Source of the DNA: Ephydatia muelleri
Lineage: Eukaryota > Porifera > Demospongiae > Spongillida > Spongillidae
Direction: 5' to 3'
Length of the DNA: 64,000 nt
Assembly: GCA_013339895.1 (NCBI GenBank)
Contig: JABACO010000001.1
Coordinates: 18,645,370 to 18,709,369 of the forward strand
Part shown: positions 22,868 through 34,682 of the stretch, one piece after another
Position numbering within the stretch: position 1 is the first letter of the stretch
How the letters are laid out: each line of letters opens with the position of its first letter
Made by a program: the position numbers and the translations under genes
The notes under the pieces: generated by a model
Seen by the model: the letters and a program-made list of their open reading frames with translations, nothing else
Databases searched by the model: none
What the model was told of the DNA's origin: nothing

Positions 22868-25800
22868 CTGCTCCCTCCTTGAAGAGGACACGTCAACATG
22901 TCATGCTAAAATAAGTCCAACTTCCAAGCCTTTCTGGAGGCTGTCTGCTGCGGCTAGAACGACGCAGAGGGACTTGTTCAACTTGTTGAGGCTCTGTGTC
23001 ATCACCGTCATCCTGCTCACCAACTTCCTCTACTGGGTCTTCATGATAATGTTCTACTGGCTGTTGAGTTTCCTCGTCAGCTGGTGCTAACTGCGCAGCC
23101 TGGTTCTGTGGCACTACCACCATGTCATACATTTCTTCATTCACATCGTGCGGTGGGATGGTCTCCCTAGCTGGTACATCACCCTGCTGTGAAGGACCTG
23201 CTTCTTCTGTATGCTCCACCCTGTGCAAGTATGGCTTCAACCTGTCAAAATGTACTGTGTGCTGTTTGTGAGGACTGGCATCTGTTTGATTTTGTATACG
23301 CAATTATTTAGCACATCCACCACTGTGTATGGCCCTTTCCAAAATCTATGCAACTTCTTAGAATACCCCCGTGGACTGCTGCATTGTGTAGCCATACTTT
23401 GTCCCCTTTAACAAAAGGGTTACCTGCAACCTTTGTGCGTACAACAGTTTATGTCTTTTCTGCTCAGCAGAAAGGTGCTGTCGTACACGTTCATAAGCTT
23501 CGCTCAACCACTTTCGTAATTCCTTAACATACACTGGAACATTAGTAGGCTGACCAGAACCTGTGGGCAAACCAAACATGACATCGATAGGCAGCTGTAC
23601 CTCTCTGCCAAACATCAGGGAAAATGGTGTACAGTATGTTTGGTAGCCTCATGGACACTAGTCCGATATGCCAACATAAGGCACGGTAGCTTCAGGTTCC
23701 AGTTGCTTTCGTCATCAACTGCTGCCATTCTCAACATCGACAATAAAGTCCTGTTGAAACGCTCAATCATGCCGTCTGATTGCGGGTGGTAGGGCGTGGT
23801 CCTGGTCTTGACAATTCCCATCAGCTGACAGAGCTTTTTTATTAGGGATGATTCAAAGCTTCTACCCTGATCTGTATGGAGGTGTGTCGGTGCCCCAAAC
23901 CTGGAAACAAACTCATTAACAAACACACGAGCTACTGTAACTGTCTCCATGTCTGGGATAGCAAACGCTTCCGTCCACTTGGTAAAGTAATCACCGATTA
24001 CCAACACGTACTTATTTGAACGGGGTGTCAACGGTAGAGGACCCAGGATATCCATCGCCACACGTTGCATAGGGGTTGTAGAAACGTCCGCTTGCAACGG
24101 AGCGTGACGGTGTTTAGGTGGCGACTTCGTCGACCCACACAAATTACACGAATCACACCATCCCTGCACATCCCGGCGCTGCCCAACCCAGTAAAATCTA
24201 CGTCTGACCTTTTCCAGTACCTTGCCCACTCCTAAGTGGCCTGCCGTAGGAGAGTCGTGAAGCTCAGCAAGTACAGTTGGTACCAAACTGGGTAACTGGA
24301 AACATTTATTAAAACCCCCGCCCCCTGCATCTTCCCAACGCCGATACAACACTCTATCTATTACTTCTAGGTACTTCTTCTGGGCCCAGAGGCTCTTCAT
24401 CACATGGCTAGCACTCGGTGGACAACGCTGAGGCTGGGTTTTTGGATGCTCTACCCACTCTATCACCTGTTCTATACCCTCGTCTCTGGACTGCAAGTCA
24501 CGAATCTCCCGTTTAGACAGCTGTGACAGCCAGCTATCCGTGCGGTCCAGAGGTATGCTGTTGGCATTGACTGCAGGGGCATCCTGGCAGGGTACGCGAG
24601 ACAAAGCATCAGCATTAGTATGCTTCTTCCCGGGACGATGTTGGACTGTGAATTCGTATTCTGCAAGCGATTCCAGCCACCTGGCCACTTGTTCTTCTGG
24701 TTCCTTAAATGAGTAGAGCCACTGATCTTGAAGAGCACTGTGGTCAGTCCGTACTGTAAATGGTCTCCCCAAAAGATATGGACGGAATTGACCAACCGCC
24801 CACACCAACGCTAGCATTTCTTTGCGGGTGGCGCAGTACTTCTTTTCAGGCTTCGTTAATGATTCTGCTTGCATATGCACATTTTCACCACCCCCAATGC
24901 ATTGCGACAACACCGCACCCAGACCATCTCCACTAGCATCGCAATCAACTGTAAATTCTATTTCAAAATCTGGGTATGCCAAAATCGGGGAAGTGGTCAG
25001 CATTTTCTTCAGGGAACTAAATGCATGTTCACATACTTTCGTCCACTCCCATGGCTTACCCTTTTCCAGCAGGTGATTGAGGGGGGCAGCGATGCTGGCG
25101 AAGCCTTTCACAAATCGCCGATAATAAGAGGCAAGACCGAGAAACTGTCTTAGCTCTTTCTGGGTAGTCGGCGAGGGCCAGCTGAGAATGCATTCGACTT
25201 TCAGTGGATCTGTTTGCACTCCGCCACTGGAAACTATGTAGCCCAGGTAATTAACCTTCCGACGAAGCAGTCGGCACTTTTTAGGCTTCAATTTCATTCC
25301 AGCTGCCTGTAACCTCTCAAGTACCTCTTCCAGCCTTGTGAGGTGTTCTTTGACTGTGCGACTGTAGATAACGATGTCGTCTAAATATACGAGGCAAGAA
25401 GACCAATGAAGGCCTGCCAGGACTAGTTCCATCAGGCGCTGAAAGGTACTGGGTGCATTACACGGGCCAAACGGCATCACACAAAACTGGTATAGACCAT
25501 ACGGAGTAGTAAACGCTGTCTTCTCTCGATCCTCCGGTGCTACTTTCACCTGCCAGTAGCCACTGGCCAGGTCAAGTGTTGAAAATCAACATGCTCCATG
25601 CAGTGCATCCAAAGTCTCGTCAATCCTTGGAATGGGATGTGCGTCCTTCCTGGTGACTGAATTTAACTGACGGAAATCAACACAAAATCTGGTCGAACCG
25701 TCTTTCTTCTTCACCAACACTATTGGCGACGCCCACGGCCCATTCTAAGGTTCAAGTACATTGTTATCAAGCATGCTCTCAACTAATTTCTTCACCTCCT

Positions 25801-27632
25801 TAAGATGATGAAAGGGTAGCCGTCGAGGAGCTTGCTTAACGGGTTTTGCATTCTCTGTGTTGATATGATGTTGAATCATTTCCGTTCTCCCAATATCTGA
25901 ATCGGACAAAGATATGACGTCGGAGAATCGGTGCAACAGTTCCTTCAGCTGTTTCCGTTCTTCTGACGGAGATCCTCCGCATCGCAGACTAGGCTGGTAA
26001 TAATGCTCTCGAGACTCTCTTGAGATCTGCTACCTACTTCTGGGGAGGAGCCTGACAGTACACAAACACACTTGCTCTCGTCAACAGAATGAAACTTTCC
26101 CACCTTCTCTCCTTTGAGAACTCTTATGGCTGTTGGGTTTGGATTCATGATCTGTATCATTGTGACACCATTCTTATTTCGAGAGATAGAGTGGGCCACA
26201 GCAAGTCCATGCCGCTCCATGAACAGGGGCTCTGGTTCCAGCAGACCACAGAACTCTTCACGTGCCACAGCACACAGACCCTCACCTAGAGTCAGACTGA
26301 CTGGAACCTGCATCTCACATTGTTCCTGTATGCATGTGTCTTCCATTAACACAGCACTGCACATTACAGGATAACATGGTAACACGCATTGTCCCTTGCA
26401 ATGCACGGGAACTAACTTGCCACCAGCAAGTAATGTCTTGGTAGTGTAGTCAAGTACACAGCCATGAGCAACAAGGAAATCAGCACCCAATATACCCTCT
26501 TGTGTAAGGCTCTTTGCAACCAAGATTGGATGCAGTCCTACCAACCCACCTATTTCTACTGAAAGGGTGACCTGCCCCAACATCTCCAGACTGCTACCAT
26601 CAGCTGTTACAACACTTTTAGAAACGACCTGTAACTCACGTGTACCACTGTTGACACCTTTTAACTCATTCCACACTTCGGCGCGGAGTATCGTCACTGC
26701 GGAGCCTGTGTCCAGCAACATGTCCGTTTTACGACCCTCGACTAGTCCTCGTGCCCATGTAGCGGAGCTTGTTTCAATGCTACCCACCTCCGCTGTAGCT
26801 GGCTGGTTTTTGGTCAATACATGCGGGGCCGGCGGTTGACCCTTTCCGCCGACCGTTCCCATTTAAAGAAGGCTTACTTAAAAGAGGGCAGTTTCTTTTT
26901 ACGTGTCCCTGTTTCCTGCAATGCCAGCAAACCACTTCTCGAGCTTTCTCAAAATTGTTACCTCGTCAGCTAGTTTCTTTACTTGTGCACTCAGCTTGTC
27001 CAGTTTATCCTCCAGACTAGTCGCAGAGACAGGCGCTGCCACTGCTAGTGGTCTTTCCCCAATTCTTTCCGTTTGTAAACGCCTATGGGCATCTCCACCG
27101 TTTCCAATCTGCGTGCCAGGGTCGCTGCATCCTTAACTGACTTCGGCATTTCCTTTAAGAGCTGTACTTGGATAGAGGAGGACGAGACACCTTGGATAAA
27201 TTGGTTACGAATTAGAACGTCGCGTTGCTCCTCAGACCAACCTGGAAAGGCTCTGCTTGCCAACATACGCAACTCACCAATGTATTCGACTAGCGACTCA
27301 TCCCGCTGTTGTACTCGAGCCTGAAACTTTACCTGCCATTCCAGTTCTGTGCCGTCGTGGCCATAACGACACTGTAGACACTCGTGTACCGCGGCGTAGT
27401 CCGCGGACTCAGACAACCCGTACTGAACCACCAGCCTAAGGGGTTCATCCTCCAGCAATGGTAGTAGCTCTTTCACCCGCTCCGAGTCAGGTACCTTCGC
27501 CTCTTTAACATACCTCTCGAAACGGGAGATCCAGAGACTCCAATCCGTCTTCTCAGTGAACTTTGCAGGCTGACGGACGCTCATCCGAACTGTTAAAGCC
27601 GCCTCCATGAGTATACTCACCTCTGACACCAA

Positions 27633-27747
27633 TGTAACGCATACACCGGAAATAGGTAAATGAGAAGAACATTTACATGCATACAAGTGACTTCTTATAT
27701 AACATAAAAGAATGTTCTAGAGCAGATCAGCACGTGATGTCGTTACA
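27633..27747 (-). repeat. 5' LTR of the gypsy element
   Basis: 115 bp, differing from the partner at 22753-22867 at two positions, and followed on the right by CACG, the target duplication. Confidence 0.9.
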
Positions 27748-30183
27748 CACGTTAACGAATGAACCACTATGCTCATCAATGAACCATCCGAACACAATGA
27801 TGCCTCCCAAGCTTTGTTTTTATGTACCCAATATTATTATTTATTTATTTTGTAATATGAACGGAATACCTAAAAGAAAATTAGCACTGAGGTAGACCAA
27901 TTGAGAAAGATGTACGGCACATGTAGAAAAGGGCAAAAACCCACTACAGTGTGCAATGTATGGACATTCAATGCAACATCCAATGTACGGGAAAATGCAG
28001 TTATTTTTCATCACTGTGCTCGATTTTGGCAGGATTTAGAGGATTTGATTAATTCATAAAAGTTAACTAACATAACATTTGTATATTGCTAGTACTAAAA
28101 TAACCAAATAATAACATGTAAAATCATCGCTTAACACAAATATATTGTGGATGGCAAATGAAACACTGATATGTCTCTCTGTCCATGCTCTATATCATTG
28201 TACTGACCACATATGGTATCATTGGTGACATCATTAATCAAAATCGCTGTACACTAGGGTGTACAAACATGATGATAAGGTCAATAAACTTTTACTGTTC
28301 GTCAGTTTTTCCCTCTTGGTTGTAATATCCCCTCCTCCTTGTTTATTACTTTTCCTCCTTTGCCTCTTCTCTCTCAATTCAAATCTACCTTCTACATGTG
28401 TGTAGTATTCATGTACGGCCGCTACCACAGCGCGCCGCGTCAAACCAGTAAAACCAGTTGTTCGTGCTATCTTATATGTGGTGTGTTCTTGCTTGTCAGT
28501 CAGTTGTCGTCTGTTGTAGCGCAGGCTGCGCGGAGCGATCGATGTGCGTCTTCTCTGACGGGGCGGATATTACAATGTGTTCAACAGGAACTGTTGCAGA
28601 TTGTGCATGCTCACACAGAATGCATCGAATAATTCACCGCTCAATGTGCACACCTTTAAATTTTTCTAATGTCCTCGTCGTCATACAGGGGGATACGTTT
28701 GTACACCACGTGTACAGACATTCAGCCAATTCATTACTGTGCACCAGTACTGAAATCCAACTTCCCATGTATGTTTGTCATGCATACATAGTTCTGGGCT
28801 GAAATATGTAAGGCCTCGTTCCTTCTAAAAACTTCTAACCAGTTAGCCAAAGTGAAGTTCCCTCTGTCGTGCCTGGAGTATGCCTGGCATGCCTCAGAGG
28901 ACTTCACTTAGGAAACTTGGTTAAAGGAACTACACCTTATTTCTGCCCAAAGCGGAAAATGCAGGACAAACGTGCATGTGCTATTGGATTTCAGTAGTAG
29001 TGCAAATGCAGTAACAAAGGGACATTATTCCGAATGTCAGGTGTACAAATGTACACCTAGACAAACTCAAGAAACAAACCCACTGTTTTATTTTGGTACA
29101 CCTTTTGATATGTCCTATTTTTCTTTTTTGTTGCTGTCATTTGATCAGTATTCGATATCTGGAGAAACAAACCCAAACCTATGGGTTTGTTTCTCCAGAT
29201 ATCAATGACAGCAATAAATAAATGTATTTTGTTCAACTAAAGTAGAGTTGTCAAATGTGAGACAACAGAGGAATTGTAAGAAGAAAAAACAAGCTTTCAG
29301 CAATATAATAAACTGAAGCCATGAACAACATTTCTTATTTATCATATTTCAAAGGGTCTTGAAGAATTCTTGGTAACAGTATAGCTCATCAGTCGCAAGT
29401 ATATGAAAATGTCTTCATTGTCACATATGCAAATGTTTTCAGGGATGTGTTTCTTGCGGAAGGTGTGCACGTGTGTTCCTGTCAAAGATAATGTCTACGT
29501 GTGTGTGTGCATGTGTGTGCTTGCATTGCAAAAGATGTGAGGAAATCCTGCAACACATTTAACTACATTTAGCTATTAACAGTATATTGCAAATAGGAGT
29601 ATATCTTCTTTTTTTTTTATTTGGCAATGTTATTTTGTATATAGGCAACTTCGTAACGTGCTAGGGCTGTTCATCATACAAGTTTAAACAGGCCTGCCTG
29701 CTATCTGAAGTACAAACTGAACATAGCATGTAGAAGGTCCTAATTTATGCAAAAAAACACATCAGTACAGACAAGATCCATGTTTCATTCCTTTTTATGT
29801 TAATTATGGTACTGTCATGGTTCGAATTGGCTGTGTGTTGGTCATCTTACTATCCTTCCATGCCTACTAAATTGCCCTTGCTACTTCAGCTGTGCACACC
29901 CCCAGAACTCCTTGAACTGTCACGGTTCAACAACTACCCATCCTGAAAACCTATTAAATGGACTTTGTGGACTCCTATAACACATTTTCGAGTAGTATGA
30001 CGGCCCAAAATCTATGCCATTAGCCTGCACCACAGTGCAGCAAGTGCTAACATGATATTTAAAAACATATTTAATGGAAAATAGCAATTGGATGGCAATA
30101 TTGGTGTGAAAAGGAAACACAGGTGAGTAAAACAGAAAAATGACACAGGCCTTTCTTTACCAGGATTTAGTAAGTGCTTACTG
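27748..30183. other. 2.4 kb without a recognised gene
   Basis: Short open frames only. It holds a 22-base perfect palindrome at 29154-29203 and a GT-rich patch near 29497-29520. The segmental duplication starts at its right end. Confidence 0.5.
29154..29203. repeat. Perfect 22 bp inverted repeat with 6-base loop
   Basis: Arms 29154-29175 (starts GATATCTGGAGAAAC) and 29182-29203 are exact reverse complements with the spacer AACCTA. The pairing can be extended by 11 more bases (29130-29140 with 29204-29214) if a 13-base bulge is allowed on the left. It could be a foldback element, a hairpin RNA or a protein-binding site. Similar text, AAGAAACAAACCCA, also lies just upstream near 29070. Confidence 0.85.
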
Positions 30184-30570
30184 TAATGAATTAAGCATGC
30201 TCTTTGCATGTTTATAGAACATAAAAATGTATAGTGATAAAGGTTGAGAATAGCTAGAAAATGACATTGACCTATATTTAATAGGATTTGGTGAAAAGGT
30301 AATGACATGGAGCAATATTAAATACAGACCCCAACTCCAAAATTTAACACGAACAGAAAGTTTAATAAAAATATGCATGTGCTGAACAAATTTCATGTCT
30401 AACGATACAAAGAGAAATACCTTCGTTTTTACTTTGAGTTAGCTGCATTAAAAAAGCACTCGCAAGCACAAGAGCTGAGTTTGAAACTTAATTAACTTGG
30501 CTAACATGAAATTTCAGAGGACTACATGTCAACTGGGATTTTGGTTTTAGATTGTACACTGACAGGGCCT

Positions 30571-32689
30571 TCACAGAGTGGATGTACAAATTTGCCCATG
30601 ACAGGCAGCCCTCTTCCCTTGGCACTCAGTTTGATCCAACTGTTCTTGCATGGAGTGCCAGGCTTCTGCATGTACAAATTGTTGTACTCTCATGTACTCA
30701 TTTGTGGGGACATCATTGGCAGGAATCAAAGTTAGAAGATTATCAGGATTGAGAGGTGGGAGAGGGGCAATAAAGGAATTATCATTCTTGGCTTTTTCCT
30801 TTTCCTTTCCCAGCATCATCCTGATTTTAGCCTGGAGGGGCTTTTCAACTTGCCCGTTCATGGAATTATTTTCTGTCATGGGAGTTGTGACTGATGAACT
30901 TACATTTTGCATAGCCACCCACAAAGGAGATTCTTTACTAGCCCCCAGCTCCATCGCTGACTTCAAATTGTCATCATTCACCATTGCTATTCTGGCAGCA
31001 TCACCATCTCCTGGCATTGTCACTACCTCAGGATCAATAGCATCATAAGCACTGCCAGTGGTGTGAGGTACTTTGAAAGTTAGGTCAGGCTTATGCAACG
31101 TAAAAGCTCTCTTTGGATACAGTGGCTTTGCCTTCAAAGGTGGTAGAGGTCCCTGTGTCCACGTGCACTGTACAGACCGTAGTGTCAATCTGCTTTGATC
31201 CTCAGTCCCTGTTGGCCTGCTGAGGGAGCTGGCAAACGGGTCCACAATGCCCACACCTGCAGGTGCCATGAGTGTTGATGTTGTGCTTCTTTGAGCAAGA
31301 AGTGGTTGCTGATCACCTTTCCCCTGCTCTTCCTTCTCCTGTGCAAAAGGCTGCTGTAGTTGGGAAGAAGGCTGCTCTAATGGGGCAGATATTGACAGCA
31401 GTTGAGCAAGAGGCTGCTGCAGTTGTGAAGAAGGGTGCTGCAGTTGAGAAGAAGGATGCTGCAGATTGATGGAAGACTGATATAGTTGGGCACACGCCTC
31501 TTGTAGTTGGAAAGAAGGCTGTTGTATTGAGGCAGAAGGCTGATGTAATTGAGAAGAGGCATTAACTCGTCTCAGATCTAGACCCGGGATCTCTGACATA
31601 TTGACATAACCATCTTCTTCCTTGTCAATAGTCTCCATCCCTGTCATGGCAATGTACTCATCACTGTCATTCCATGCATTGTTGTTCTCCAGATTGTTGT
31701 TCATAGAGTCATACGTGTTGTTGCCATTTTCTTCCTCATCCTGCCCTTCTTTGGCTTTGATTCTTTTTTCTGAAGTTGCCATGCTTGTTGGGTGCGTGTT
31801 TCCTTGAGTGAGCAGTAGTTTCACATCATTACCCTGCTCCTCCTCTTGTGCAGGCAGCTGGGCAAGAGGCTGAAGTAGTTGGGTAGAAGATGGATCTAGT
31901 TGGATAGGACGCGAATCAATTTGAACAGCAGGCTGCTGTAATTGGGGGACAGCAACTATTTCTGTATCAAGACCTGGAATTTCTGAGGTGTTGATATATT
32001 CGTGGTCATCCTCATCACACATCTCTATCTCCATGGGCACGTACTCATCACTGTCACTACCAACAGTGTCATACTCATATCGGCTTTTGCAGATGTACGC
32101 ATAGCTGTAGTTATCGCCATCATCCTGCCCTTCTGTGCTTTCTCCATCTTCAATGCTAACATGTGGGTGCAGGTCTGTGATGCAATCTTCTATCACAGAA
32201 TAAATGCCATCCTCTTCATCTACCTCTTGTGTAACTGCATCATTGTTTATAAAGTCACGAATCTCAGTGGTTTGAATTGTTGCATCTGGAGGCAAAGCTG
32301 TCTTCTCAAAACGGATTTTGGGAATCAGAGTTAGGTCAACCTCTTGAGAGTTTTGGAATTTGACAGGTGGAAGGACCGTCAAATCGCCATTCCTCTCCAT
32401 CGTCATTTTGGTAATTGTGTAGCCACCACATATATTCGTAACAGACCCACACTTTATTGTGTCAGCGGCAGTATCTATGCTGTCCTTTTTGTCTATCTTT
32501 TGTGTGGCTTTGCCACAGTCAATGCAGAGATCCCCATTGTTTTGTTTGCCAGCAGTATTCTGCTGGTAGTCTAGTAGATTAGGGATAGTTGTTAAATCAG
32601 TTGTAGATGCATTCAATTCAAGTGACGTATGGGGAGGAGAAGGAAGGATAGGCACCTTGTTACTGCACATCTGACAGATCTTGATGATA
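30571..32689 (-). CDS. p190-like GTPase/docking protein copy 1, exon 2 (tyrosine-docking tail)
   Basis: The splice acceptor CTCACAG (after a pyrimidine tract) ends at 32690-32691. The exon continues the frame of exon 1 through a split GAC codon. The protein is acidic and low-complexity, with two repeated modules. Module 1 has DEYVPM (about 32030-32050) and EYINTSEIPGLD (about 31980). Module 2 has DEYIAM (about 31650) and GYVNMSEIPGLD (about 31605). Each module is followed by QL.QPS-type repeats and a LLL.QG.T.-type tail. YxxM motifs bind PI3K p85 SH2 domains and YxN motifs bind Grb2, as in IRS and Gab docking proteins; binding here is inferred. An EEDGIYSVIEDC segment recalls the RasGAP-binding tyrosine site of vertebrate p190. 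The C terminus is shifted in frame relative to copy 2, ending early with HGQICTSTL. With the transposon in exon 1, copy 1 is probably a pseudogene or expresses an altered product. Confidence 0.65.
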
Positions 32690-34121
32690 AGGCTGTGAGA
32701 GGAGGAGAAGACATGCACATTTCAATGCATATGCTACTAGGCACAGTTGTCTCAGTCATCTTGTGGACAAGGCAAAATGATTAGCTCCCTAAGACCCAAT
32801 GCAACAAATGCAGATGCTGCTTGGGAATTGATACGGTTCCCATGGGAGGATTAAACAACCTATTTTGAGAGTGTCTGTACATGAATACATTCCATATATA
32901 TATATAATTATAATTTCATATTATAGTATAAGTATTATATAGTATGGATGAGGGACTTAGGATAGGTGTAGAATACACAGCAGACCCACGAACACTCATA
33001 TACATGAATAAATATACAAACATAGATACACACATATTAACAGCACATATACATTCATAACAAATGCATACACACAAGTCAATACATCAAGCCTATTCAC
33101 ACATATATGAATACACATTTTCTTGTATGACATAAAACGGACAGATGAATGCCCCTGCAAAGGGGAACTTGGAGTATCTTGTCTGCTATTTGTTCAGGCT
33201 CTCATTCCTCATTAAATTCCCTGATCAATGCATGTCCTCACTGTACTGTTTAACATTCAACACATAGTAGGGGGAGGAAGGTAAGTTTAGTTGTATTATT
33301 TGAGGGACCCATTCTACCCACACCTGAACTGATTCCTCCATTCTCGCTGGCTCAAATGAAGGTCAAATACCGCACAACGTGGGTTTGTTCCGAATTGTTG
33401 TGAACTGTTGCTAAGAAAGTAAAGCCATCACCTCCCCCTGCTCCAACACCTCTTCCCTCACGTCTCCCCTACTTGTGAGGATACTGCAGTTCTGAATATT
33501 TATAATACCTTAAAGAGATTAATAATAACGACAAGATGCAATGATTATCGCCATGTCTCATTGGCATCGAATACCAGAGATAATTCATCTGTGCCAATAT
33601 TTACCTCCTACGAGCCACAAGCATGAATTCTACCCACCATATATGTACATCTTAATCAGATTCATACTTATGCATATTATAATTGCACCAAGTGTTGAAA
33701 TACACTAGTGGGTGGTGAACTCGTACTGGTCACATCCACACAATGGGCTTAGCCTTAATTCCTTGATAAATACAGCCTAAAGTTCACTTTCACATACTGT
33801 ATTTGAACAACACATTTGTGTATAGCCATTAGTACAGTACAGCTGTGTGTATTTAAATGGGATTTCGTATTTAAAGACAACAGTTTCTTTCAAAAGCAAA
33901 ATGAGGACGAGGCATCAAATTGAAACACGGATGCTTGATTGTTACCTCAAAAGGTCTGATCTTTATCATCAATGGACAATCCCAGCAAATGTGCATTCAT
34001 TTAAGAACATGCTTCCTCTTCATATATGATGGACATACATGCATGGTATTGTTAAACAATTCACATATTTCCTGTGTTGCTGTGATAGCACAGATACATA
34101 TATTTATCATCTCACACTTAC
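32690..34121 (-). other. Intron between GTPase and docking exons, copy 1
   Basis: 1432 bases from donor GTAAGTG at 34121 to acceptor CACAG. AT-rich, with no recognised element. It lacks the 1257-base block present in copy 2 (junction at 33480/33481). Confidence 0.65.
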
Positions 34122-34485
34122 TCTTTGAGGTATCTAGTGTAAGGTGATAGGTCCGTTCTCTCAGCAACGTAGGCTTCAAGGAACTGTTGCCGCGTCTCCA
34201 CGTTTTCCGTCACATTGGCGTACGTACTCACCTCGTCGTTGCGTAACGTCAAAACATGCTGTGCGAACATCTTGTCGGTCTCTAACTTGCCGTGCAGGTG
34301 CGCGCAAGCCTTGTACTCTTCCGTGCGCTTGATTGCTTTCAAGAGCTCGCTGGCCACGGTCACCCGCTTCTGCAGGTAAGTGCGGAACGCCTGCCGAGCG
34401 TTGTCCCGTATCGAAAGCGTCTTTTGGGCAGCATCAGAATAAGGTGGCACGTGTGTATGGAGTCCCTGCACCGTCTTACCCAGGG
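34122..34485 (-). pseudogene. p190-like GTPase/docking protein copy 1, exon 1, 3' half (FF-like region)
   Basis: The right half of this exon lies beyond the transposon, at 37889-38655. This half encodes the helical FF-like region (ARQAFRTYLQKRVTVASE, EYKACAHLHGKLETDKMF, then SPYTRYLK) and ends at a consensus donor. The apparent stop after YLKE is the intron's GTAAGT, not a true end. Coding sequence on both sides of the insertion remains open, so the insertion is recent relative to the duplication or the exon was kept until then. Confidence 0.75.
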
Positions 34486-34682
34486 TGTTACGGAAATTTA
34501 GGTCCGCCAAAAATTTTGGTCCTAGGAACAAAATTTTCTGGAAAAATTAGTCCGGGTGGGCCAATTTTGCCTGAAAATTTTGATCCGTGTCCGAAAATTT
34601 TAGTCCTACCCTTTGCTTGCGCCTGCGCGTTCTCTACACGTGTCGAATCAAGGTGTTGTAAAGTCTTCAGAAAGCTGCTAGG

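Larger units (their letters stand above)
22753..27747 (-). mobile_element. Ty3/gypsy retrotransposon with both LTRs (broken)
   Basis: Flanked by LTRs of 115 bp (22753-22867 and 27633-27747) and a 4-base target duplication CACG. Parts in minus-strand order: gag (about 27.05-27.6 kb), aspartic protease region (about 26.0-26.9 kb), reverse transcriptase, RNase H and integrase with an H2C2 finger (about 25.9 down to 23.6 kb), and an acidic C-terminal tail (about 22.9-23.6 kb). The coding part is interrupted a handful of times, so it looks broken. The LTRs differ at two positions, so the insertion is fairly recent. Confidence 0.92.

Noticed and set aside
28458-28802. Small Cys-rich, possibly secreted protein
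   Set aside because: Only composition supports it; no splice or start context, no family, and it lies in a repeat-rich gene-free stretch.
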